A stretch of 8,337 bases of DNA from Acidobacteria bacterium CG_4_9_14_3_um_filter_49_7 (GTDB taxonomy: Bacteria; Acidobacteriota; Holophagae; Thermotomaculales; Thermotomaculaceae), in the NCBI GenBank assembly GCA_002789615.1, contig PFTO01000213.1, forward strand, positions 2,610 through 10,946, in the 5' to 3' direction. Below the pieces are notes generated by a model. The model saw only the letters and a program-made list of their open reading frames with translations. It was not told the DNA's origin and ran no database searches. Positions within the stretch are counted from its first letter, which is position 1. The number at the start of each line of letters is the position of its first letter. The translations under genes were made by a program, and so were the position numbers. Shown piece after piece: positions 1 through 5,766 of this stretch.

Positions 1-22
1 TCACAAATTAGCCGGAATGCGA

Positions 23-31
23 TATTATATT
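23..31 (+). promoter_or_regulatory. Possible AT-rich -10 region upstream of the first operon
   Basis: The overlapping hexamers TATTAT (23-28) and TATATT (26-31) lie in an AT-rich stretch about 30 nt before the first gene. No good -35 hexamer is visible, because the window begins where it should be. This is a weak, position-based call. The SD for the first gene, GAGGGGG at 48-54, is strong and lies 5 nt before its GTG start. Confidence 0.25.
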
Positions 32-59
32 TAAAGTAATTAAATTTGAGGGGGAATCT

Positions 60-824
60 GTGGAGAAAAACACCTTCGATATTGTGATTGTGAACGGCCG
101 GCCGGCAGCGGGTAAGTCGGAAGTAATTGATTTTCTGAAAAGTGTGCCGTTGGTGGAACGGATTGAAAAGTTTCATATCGGAGAATTTGAAGAGATTGAC
201 GATTTTCCCATCCTGTGGGAACGGTTCGAAGATGATGACCTCATGGAAGATATGGGGCTTCCCCGATTGATTTCAGACAATAAGTTCAAGTACAAGGGCG
301 AAGAACTGCCGGGTTATACTTTCAAAGAGCAGTGGTTCTGGAATTTCCTAATCAGAAAGCTTGTTCTGGCGTACGAGAAGAAACTCCGGGACGACCCGGA
401 TTATCACGATGAAAAGACCCTGCTGATTGAATTTTCAAGGGGCAGTCAGCATGGCGGTTTCAGTGAGGCTTACGACTACCTCTCAGATGACATTTTGTCG
501 AAGGCGGTGACATTGTACATTTCGGTCACGTGGGATGAGTCACTGCGAAAGAACCGACGCCGTTACAATCCGCACAGGCCCGATTCCTGGTTGGAACATG
601 CCCTGGAAGATAAGAAACTGGAAATGATGTACAAGGAATCCGACTGGGAAGAATTTACCGGAAATGATCCGGATTTTCTCCATGTGAAGGATTTCAGTGT
701 TCCCTATGGTGTTTTTGAGAATATGCCGGAAAAAACGGACGATCCCGCAAAAATCCGCCCCCATCTCGAAATAGTGATGGCCCGCTTATGGGAAAACTGG
801 AAACGGAGCCGGAAGAATGTTTGA
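60..824 (+). CDS. P-loop NTPase, kinase-like, function unknown
   Basis: This is a soluble 254-residue protein that I do not recognise as a named family. A strand ending in VIVNG leads into a Walker A motif GRPAAGKS (residues 13-20), which binds nucleotide triphosphate. A hydrophobic strand followed by acidic and polar residues, LLIEFSRG (about 121-128), looks like the Walker B or acceptor-site strand. A basic segment RKNRRR (163-168) could be a phosphate-contacting LID as in small nucleoside or metabolite kinases. There is no signal peptide or membrane segment. The GTG start is supported by a strong SD (48-54) and by the Walker A motif sitting right at the N-terminus. The 3' end overlaps the transporter gene by 8 nt, so the two are probably translated together. 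The context suggests a cytosolic partner in phosphate-ester metabolism. Kinase activity is inferred from fold-level features; a regulatory ATPase or GTPase is also possible. Confidence 0.85.
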   Translation: MEKNTFDIVIVNGRPAAGKSEVIDFLKSVPLVERIEKFHIGEFEEIDDFPILWERFEDDDLMEDMGLPRLISDNKFKYKGEELPGYTFKEQWFWNFLIRKLVLAYEKKLRDDPDYHDEKTLLIEFSRGSQHGGFSEAYDYLSDDILSKAVTLYISVTWDESLRKNRRRYNPHRPDSWLEHALEDKKLEMMYKESDWEEFTGNDPDFLHVKDFSVPYGVFENMPEKTDDPAKIRPHLEIVMARLWENWKRSRKNV

Positions 825-2283
825 GCACACCAAGGAATTCCGTATTCGCCGTTTTCTGAACTGGTTTCCCTTAGGATTGGCTTATGCCTTTCTCTACATG
901 GGAAGGTATAACCTGACGGTTTCCAAGATCGCCCTTGGGAACATTATGACCAAAGAGGACTTCGGCATCATTTTTGGCATCGGAACGATTACATATGCGG
1001 TGTCGTTTCTCATCAACGGCCCGTTAACGGATAAAATTGGCGGCAGGAAGGGGATGTTGATTGCGGTTCTGGGTGCGTCAGTAATGAACCTTCTTATGGG
1101 ACAATATATCAGCACCGTAAATGCGGCAACAGTCCAGGTGCATCATATTCGCACGGTTTTCTCGATTCTCTATGCCGCAAATATGTATTTCCAAAGCTAT
1201 GGCGCCCTTTCCATTGTAAAAGTGAATGCCCACTGGTTCCATGTTAATGAACGGGGAGGATTTTCCGGCATATTCGGTACGATGATTTCTTCCGGGATTT
1301 TCTTTGCTTTCACCGTGAATGGCTGGATTCTCAGCTTTGCCACCAGTGGCGGAGCCAGCATGGTCTCTGAAGCGAAAGTCGTGTTTTTTGTCCCTGCCGC
1401 AATTCTCTTCTTCATGTTTGTTGTAGAGTTTTTCATCCTGAGAGACCGGCCTGCTCTTGCCGGGCTGGAAGATTTTGACACGGGCGATGCCAGCAGCGGA
1501 GAAGAGGGAATTGATATTCCGATTTTAAAGATTATGAAGAGAATAATCACCAATCCCATCATCCTGACCATTGCCTTTGTAGAATTCTGCACCGGCGTGC
1601 TTCGTAACGGAATCATGCACTGGTTCCCCATTTACGTGAAAGAGGTGATGCACTTGCCGTCACATCACTGGTTGAGAAACGGCTCCTGGGCAGACTGGCC
1701 GGTTGTGGCGGCTGTATTCGCGGCTGGAATTATCCTCTTCCTTCTCGCTATCAAGGCGGATGGGAAGCGCCGGGCTACGCTCCTGATTTCGGGCGCGCTG
1801 GTTGTGCTGGCACCATTTTTAATGGCAGGCTGGGGCGGAATTCTCATGGTAGCCGGGGTGATCGGCGGAAATGTGGCCGGATGGGTCAGTGACATTTTCT
1901 TTGACTCCCGTCGGGCTCCTGCGGCAGGAGGCCTCTATGGCCTGCTGGCTGTTGTTCTCCTGTTCATGTTTTTTACCATGAGCCATGTGTGGGCGCTGGG
2001 AGTGGTTGTATTTATCGTGTCCACATGCGTGATTGGTACCCACGGCCTGATGTCCGGGACCGCGACAATGGATTTCGGCGGTACGAAGGGTGCCGCTACG
2101 GCTGTCGGTATGATTGATGGTTTTGTTTATCTGGGTACCGGAGTTCAGTCTTTCGCGCTGGGATGGATTACAACCCACAACTGGCACTGGTGGCCGTTGT
2201 TCCTTCTGCCATTTGCGTTGATCGGTTTCTACCTGTTGACACGAATCTGGAATAAGAAACCCATGCCGAAGGGGGCGCACTGA
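817..2283 (+). CDS. MFS transporter, organophosphate:phosphate antiporter (GlpT/UhpT-like) family
   Basis: This is a 488-residue polytopic inner-membrane protein with about twelve hydrophobic segments. The N-terminal YMGRYNL motif (Arg30, first membrane segment) matches the YLVRKNF region of GlpT, whose Arg45 binds substrate phosphate. VLRNGIMHWFPIYVKEV (Arg263) matches the LRYG..DW.PTYLKEV region holding GlpT Arg269. Both substrate arginines of the organophosphate:phosphate antiporter (OPA) family therefore appear to be kept. GPLTDKIGGRKG (68-79) is the major facilitator superfamily (MFS) loop 2-3 motif, and HWFHVNERGGFSGIFG matches the WW...ERG region of OPA members. A charged, acidic central loop (about 218-240) separates the two six-helix halves. 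The likely reaction is exchange of a sugar or glycerol phosphate for inorganic phosphate; the actual substrate cannot be read from sequence. The start overlaps the previous gene by 8 nt, with GGAG at 805-808 as a possible SD. The stop overlaps the phosphoesterase start as TGATG. Confidence 0.9.
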   Translation: MFEHTKEFRIRRFLNWFPLGLAYAFLYMGRYNLTVSKIALGNIMTKEDFGIIFGIGTITYAVSFLINGPLTDKIGGRKGMLIAVLGASVMNLLMGQYISTVNAATVQVHHIRTVFSILYAANMYFQSYGALSIVKVNAHWFHVNERGGFSGIFGTMISSGIFFAFTVNGWILSFATSGGASMVSEAKVVFFVPAAILFFMFVVEFFILRDRPALAGLEDFDTGDASSGEEGIDIPILKIMKRIITNPIILTIAFVEFCTGVLRNGIMHWFPIYVKEVMHLPSHHWLRNGSWADWPVVAAVFAAGIILFLLAIKADGKRRATLLISGALVVLAPFLMAGWGGILMVAGVIGGNVAGWVSDIFFDSRRAPAAGGLYGLLAVVLLFMFFTMSHVWALGVVVFIVSTCVIGTHGLMSGTATMDFGGTKGAATAVGMIDGFVYLGTGVQSFALGWITTHNWHWWPLFLLPFALIGFYLLTRIWNKKPMPKGAH

Positions 2284-3965
2284 TGAAACAAGCTGGGATA
2301 TTTCTGACCTTTCTTGTTGTATCAGTATCGCTATTCGCGGGAATTCCGCCGGTTCCGAAGCAAAAGCTTCCAGACCGGTATCAACTGCTTGTAAAAGGGG
2401 CTACAGTTCAAAAAGTGGGGGAGACACTGGAGTTTGATATTGTAGCCTCAAGGAAAGTGAAATATGCCTACCTGACAGCAGGCGTTTTGCCGGGGCCGTA
2501 TGCGATTGCGCCGATCTATCGGATCAATTCAAGCAGTTTCCCGGACGATAGCCATTTCAAATTGTCACTGAACCTGAAAAAAGTACGCCACTTTTTGTCC
2601 AAAGAACCAACGTTGCTTTATTACAGATTGAATGTTGTGGGAGAAAAGGGAAGGCCTGAATCTTTTGAATCCCGGGTGCTGTTGGACAATAAAGGAAATT
2701 GCATGAATACGGTCGTTTTTGGGCCGTATCTGGACATGCCAGAAGAAGGCGATATCGTTATCTCATTTGAACTGAACAAAGCCGGACCTGCCGCGCTGGT
2801 TGTGGATGGGAAGCGAATTCCCTCTCAATCATCCACGCTGCGTCATGTTATGCATCTCACCGGTTTTAAGCCAGGCCCTCACAGGTACGCCATTGAAAAT
2901 GACCCCCGAGAATTTCATTTTACTGTGGGAAAAGGGAAGAAATTGAGGTTTGTTATGATGTGTGATTCCAGGCAGGGAAGTGGGGGAGCCGAATACAATC
3001 TGCATGGTTGTAACGGGGAAGTGATTCGGAAGCTCTTTTTGTCTGCCTGGCAGCATGGTGCAAGTCTGATTCTTTTTCCCGGAGACCTGGTCAACGGTTA
3101 CACATCCGTGGAAGACGAATTTGAAATGGAGCTGAAAGAATGGGCGTATGCCACAGAGCCAATTTCATCCATGATTCCTGTGTACGAGGGGATTGGCAAC
3201 CACGAAGCGTTGGTCGACATGTATCTGGATAACCCGTGGATCTTTTATGATAAGAAGATTCCCCATTCAACTGAGGACGTGTTCGCGCGAGTTTTTGTGA
3301 ACCCGGAAAACGCCGATTTTTCGGAAAAACCCGGTTTGCCAGCCTACAAAGAAAACCTGTATTTTTTTCACCGGGGAAACAGCCTGTTCATAATGCTCAA
3401 TACCAATTACTGGGTGGGTGGCGATTTTCCTGAGCTTCAAGGTGGGAATCTTGAGGGCCACATCATGGACAGACAGATGAAATGGCTGGAAAGGGTGCTG
3501 AAAACCGAAGGCAAAAAGGCGGAACACATCATTGTTGCAGCCCATGAGCCGGCGTTTCCGGTCAGCGCGCATATGGACGATGGCATGTACTATATGGGCG
3601 GGAGCCCCGCTCTTAACAATGGAATTGACCGCCGGTATGTGGTGAAGCGTCGCAACGAGCTGATGTCGTTGCTCTCCAGATATGGTGTACAGCTTATTTT
3701 CTTTGGTGATGAACACAACTATTCCCGGGTGCTGATCAATAAGGAAATTGCACCTGTAACGAACGAAATAAACCAGATAGTCAGTGGTGGTACCGGGGCA
3801 CCCTTCTACGAGTTGGCGAAAGACATTCCTTGGCGGAAGAATCTGAAGGCATTCTCACGGGAAAACCACTACATTCTTGTGGATGTGGACGAGAATATCC
3901 ATATTCGAGTAATCGGCATCAGTGGCCGTGTGCTGGATAAATTTACGATCAAAAAAGGGAAATAG
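2283..3965 (+). CDS. Exported calcineurin-like / purple acid phosphatase-like metallophosphoesterase
   Basis: This 560-residue protein begins with a Sec-type signal peptide: basic MKQ, a hydrophobic core, and likely cleavage after Ala19 in SLFA-GI. There is no lipobox Cys, so it is probably periplasmic or secreted. Beta-rich N-terminal segments follow. GPYL at 147 to about 218, with LTGFKPGPHRYAI, resembles the fibronectin-like N-domain of purple acid phosphatases. The catalytic domain carries the metallophosphoesterase motifs in order: CDSRQG (Asp228), GDLVNG (Asp268), GNHE (Asn306-His307), AAHEP (His421) and GDEHNYSR (Asp476, His478). Two motifs are unusual. The first is D-S-R rather than D-x-H, and the last is G-D-E-H rather than G-H-x-H. 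Four or more metal ligands remain, so activity is likely, but a shifted metal or substrate preference is possible. The ATG shares one base with the transporter stop and has the SD AAGGGGG (2269-2275) 7 nt upstream. The neighbouring OPA transporter suggests it hydrolyses external phosphate mono- or diesters. Confidence 0.9.
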   Translation: MKQAGIFLTFLVVSVSLFAGIPPVPKQKLPDRYQLLVKGATVQKVGETLEFDIVASRKVKYAYLTAGVLPGPYAIAPIYRINSSSFPDDSHFKLSLNLKKVRHFLSKEPTLLYYRLNVVGEKGRPESFESRVLLDNKGNCMNTVVFGPYLDMPEEGDIVISFELNKAGPAALVVDGKRIPSQSSTLRHVMHLTGFKPGPHRYAIENDPREFHFTVGKGKKLRFVMMCDSRQGSGGAEYNLHGCNGEVIRKLFLSAWQHGASLILFPGDLVNGYTSVEDEFEMELKEWAYATEPISSMIPVYEGIGNHEALVDMYLDNPWIFYDKKIPHSTEDVFARVFVNPENADFSEKPGLPAYKENLYFFHRGNSLFIMLNTNYWVGGDFPELQGGNLEGHIMDRQMKWLERVLKTEGKKAEHIIVAAHEPAFPVSAHMDDGMYYMGGSPALNNGIDRRYVVKRRNELMSLLSRYGVQLIFFGDEHNYSRVLINKEIAPVTNEINQIVSGGTGAPFYELAKDIPWRKNLKAFSRENHYILVDVDENIHIRVIGISGRVLDKFTIKKGK

Positions 3966-3986
3966 AATAGTTTAAGGACGTGTTCT

Positions 3987-4005
3987 GTTCGCCTTCGAGG
4001 CAAAC
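3987..4005 (+). terminator. Weak hairpin after the phosphoesterase gene
   Basis: GTT-C-GCCT / loop TCG / AGGC-A-AAC forms an imperfect 8-pair stem with one C/A mismatch, starting 22 nt after the phosphoesterase stop. It is placed where a terminator for the first operon would be, but no U-run follows it, so an intrinsic terminator is doubtful. No better hairpin is visible between 3966 and 4058. Confidence 0.25.
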
Positions 4006-4058
4006 TTGTGATCATGGACGACTCATAAGAGCAGTCCTGAGTGAGCAAGGGGGAAAAC

Positions 4059-4663
4059 ATGAAGGGACCCATGATATTTGGAAGAGTGCTGCTGGTCATC
4101 ACATGGATTGGTATGGCGGCGTGGATCACAATAATCTATACAAAACAAAAAAATAAAGGCATGAACGTGTCGAGTGTGCCCAACGAGAGAGTGATCGCTC
4201 CAATGGCGATGGAAATGGTACGGATACCGGCCGGCACATTCCAGATGGGGACGAATGGGAATACGCTGCAAGAGGTGGACTTGTGAACCAGTCATTTCCC
4301 AATGGGAACTCCCTGTCTATGGAGAGCGGCAATTACAATAAATCAGGTAAACAAGGCACAGTCCCAGTAGGGAGTTATGCTCCCAACGGATTCGGCCTGC
4401 ACGACATGTTGGGGAATGTTCTGGAATGGGTTTCAGACCGCTACGGTGCAGAATATTATCGGAAAAGTCCGGTGGAGAATCCTCTCGGCCCGACGGCAGG
4501 ACGATTCAGGGTGGTCAGGGGTGGTGGATGGAAATCCGGGCCCGGTTGTGTTGCTGTTTTTCATAGAAATGCATTGCCTGCGAACTGGGTCGATTTCAAT
4601 GTCGGATTTCGCTGTGTCCGTTCCTCCTCAACCCCTGCCGAGGATTTCCCCGAGTCTCCCTGA
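4059..4663 (+). pseudogene. Broken membrane-anchored SUMF1/FGE-sulfatase-domain protein (internal deletion and frameshift)
   Basis: The gene starts best at ATG 4059, with SD AAGGGGG (4047-4053) 5 nt upstream; an in-frame GTG at 4041 is less likely. It encodes a short N-terminus, one membrane segment (FGRVLLVITWIGMAAWI), and then MVRIPAGTFQMGT, the classic opening of an FGE-sulfatase/SUMF1 domain. That frame stops at 4284-4286. From about 4250 the frame shifted by two bases reads DEWEYAARGGL, then FPNGNSLSMESGNYNKSG, VPVGSYAPNGFGLHDMLGNVLEWVSDRY, RVVRGGGWKSG and NVGFRCVR, which are the conserved C-terminal blocks. The blocks normally found between IPAG.F.MG and EWEYAARGG (EVTN..Y..F, P.V.V.W..A..YC.W, GRLPTEAEW) are missing. 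This is therefore a deletion with an out-of-frame join at about 4247-4253. The C-terminal block has WKSGPGC, with Lys where the first formylglycine-generating Cys would be. The ancestor was probably a non-sulfatase-modifying SUMF1 protein. The GTG at 4283 is not a credible start. Confidence 0.85.
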
Positions 4664-4702
4664 TGGAATAGGTAAAGAGCATCTACATCTTTCTGTTTCT
4701 TG

Positions 4703-4737
4703 CATTCAACATTCAGCATTTAATATTAAACATTCGG
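4703..4737. repeat. Degenerate tandem heptamer array (5 units, consensus CATTCAA)
   Basis: Five consecutive 7-nt units read CATTCAA, CATTCAG, CATTTAA, TATTAAA and CATTCGG, matching the consensus at 7, 6, 6, 5 and 5 positions. Units 3 and 4 together contain the perfect 10-bp palindrome TTAATATTAA (4720-4729). The array sits in the 132-nt gap between the broken SUMF1 gene and nrdR, upstream of the nrdR promoter. Its function is unknown; it may be a simple-sequence spacer, a remnant, or a binding platform. Confidence 0.6.
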
Positions 4738-4761
4738 CCCTTCAACCGCAGGGCTGCAGGC

Positions 4762-4789
4762 TTGCTTTTCTCACTGCAAACCGTATAAT
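4762..4789 (+). promoter_or_regulatory. Sigma70-type promoter of the nrdR-hsp20-lon operon
   Basis: TTGCTT (4762-4767), a 16-nt spacer, and a perfect TATAAT (4784-4789) form a convincing housekeeping promoter. The -10 box ends only 6 nt before the nrdR ATG at 4796, so transcription should start at or within a base or two of the initiation codon. Only GGGG lies between them, too close to act as a normal SD. The NrdR start is fixed by the family's M-x-CPFC N-terminus, so the start cannot easily be moved. I see no NrdR-box-like palindrome here. Confidence 0.7.
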
Positions 4790-4795
4790 GGGGCT

Positions 4796-5257
4796 ATGCA
4801 GTGTCCATTTTGCAAAGAGAACAAAGACAAAGTGGTGGATTCGAGAGAGGTCAATGACGGCCGAATGATCCGCAGAAGGCGGGAATGTCTGGAATGTCAT
4901 CGGCGGTTTACAACCTACGAACGCATTGAGGAAATGCCCTATCTTGTAATTAAGAAAGATGGGCGGAGGGAAGAATTTGACAGGCAAAAATTGCTGGGCG
5001 GAATTTTACGGGCCTGCGAAAAGCGGCCGGTACAGATTGACAAAATAGAGGCCGTGGTTGATGATATTATTGGCAGACTGTATGAGGTTATTGAACGGGA
5101 AATTCCATCGGTGGATATCGGAGAAATCGTAATGGAAAGGCTTAAAACGCTGGATTCGGTTGCCTATGTCCGGTTTGCTTCCGTTTATCGTGAATTCAAG
5201 GACGTGGACGAGTTCATGCAGGAGCTTCAGACTCTGGTACGGAGAAAAAAGAAATGA
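4796..5257 (+). CDS. nrdR: NrdR, transcriptional repressor of ribonucleotide reductase genes
   Basis: This is a 153-residue protein of normal NrdR length and layout. A zinc ribbon is formed by Cys3, Cys6, Cys31 and Cys34 (CPFC and CLEC), with the conserved VDSRE (14-18) and the basic RRRREC stretch that contacts DNA. An ATP-cone domain follows from about residue 46 to 136 (LVIKKDGRREEFDRQKL...). In the NrdR family the ATP-cone senses ATP/dATP and controls binding to paired NrdR boxes upstream of nrd operons. None of its targets (nrdA/B, nrdJ, nrdD) lies in this window, so it acts on distant genes. Its own start is probably leaderless, because TATAAT ends 6 nt before the ATG and no spaced SD exists. 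The stop overlaps the hsp20 start as ATGA, implying one transcript with coupled translation. Confidence 0.97.
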   Translation: MQCPFCKENKDKVVDSREVNDGRMIRRRRECLECHRRFTTYERIEEMPYLVIKKDGRREEFDRQKLLGGILRACEKRPVQIDKIEAVVDDIIGRLYEVIEREIPSVDIGEIVMERLKTLDSVAYVRFASVYREFKDVDEFMQELQTLVRRKKK

Positions 5258-5766
5258 TTTTTCTACCGGATTTTTTTGCTGAAATCCGTAAGATTGAGCT
5301 GGAAATGAAAGATCTTGTAGATCGCACGCGGAATGCGGGCTATGGAAACGGTGCCTCATACGCGAACCCGGTTCCACCGCTCGATATCTATGAAAAGGAT
5401 GGATTTCTGGTGGTGGTAATGGACGTCCCCGGGGTCGAGCCGGAGAACCTGAAGGTCCAATTCAATCAAGGTTTTCTCATTATTGCCGGGAGGAAGGAAG
5501 CGCCGAAATATGAGAAAAAGCGGAATTTTGTGTGCCTGGAGAGGAACTTTGGCACATTCAGACGGAAAATTTATATTCAGCGACCGCTGGATTTTTCAGA
5601 AGTTGAAGGTGAATTGAGGGAAGGAATTCTAACCATTCGCTTGAAACTGCGCACTGAGAGCCGGGGCGGCCCCATTTCGGTCCCGATAGAAGTTGCGGAA
5701 TCAGAAGAAATTGAATTTGAAAAGAAACAGAAGATACGAGTGAACGAGGAAGGATATCATGAATAA
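5254..5766 (+). CDS. Hsp20 / alpha-crystallin family small heat-shock protein
   Basis: This is a 170-residue cytoplasmic holdase chaperone that binds unfolding proteins without ATP. A short, variable, partly amphipathic N-terminal arm (about 1-40) precedes the alpha-crystallin domain (about 42-132). The domain shows PPLDIYEKDGFLVVVMDVPG, GTFRRKIYI and the family signature EGILTIRL (G124-I125-L126). The C-terminal tail has an I-x-V motif (Ile141-Ser-Val143, within PISVPIEV), which docks subunits into oligomers, followed by a charged acidic/lysine-rich extension. ATG 5254 overlaps the nrdR stop by 4 nt, with GGAG (5241-5244) as SD. The 3' end overlaps lon by 8 nt. Coupling to Lon fits a hold-then-degrade role for damaged proteins. 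No CIRCE element or internal heat-shock promoter is evident. Confidence 0.95.
   Translation: MIFLPDFFAEIRKIELEMKDLVDRTRNAGYGNGASYANPVPPLDIYEKDGFLVVVMDVPGVEPENLKVQFNQGFLIIAGRKEAPKYEKKRNFVCLERNFGTFRRKIYIQRPLDFSEVEGELREGILTIRLKLRTESRGGPISVPIEVAESEEIEFEKKQKIRVNEEGYHE

Noticed and set aside
3942..3968. Possible promoter TTTACG-N15-TAGAAT at the end of the phosphoesterase gene
   Set aside because: The spacer is short and the -35 match is poor. The TAGAAT overlaps the stop codon region of an AT-rich gene end, so it is likely chance.
4041..4663. Programmed ribosomal frameshift joining the two SUMF1 halves
   Set aside because: A frameshift would not restore the missing central part of the domain. 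No slippery heptamer is evident at the join.
4664..4795. NrdR box, CIRCE element or sigma32-type heat-shock promoter ahead of nrdR-hsp20-lon
   Set aside because: I looked for paired NrdR-box palindromes and for TTAGCACTC/GAGTGCTAA. None is present; only the sigma70-like promoter was found.
4377..4868. 163-codon plus-strand reading frame spanning the SUMF1 remnant, the heptamer array and the start of nrdR
   Set aside because: It is out of frame with both the SUMF1 blocks and nrdR. Its middle (IQHSAFNIKHSAL) is just the translated heptamer repeat.
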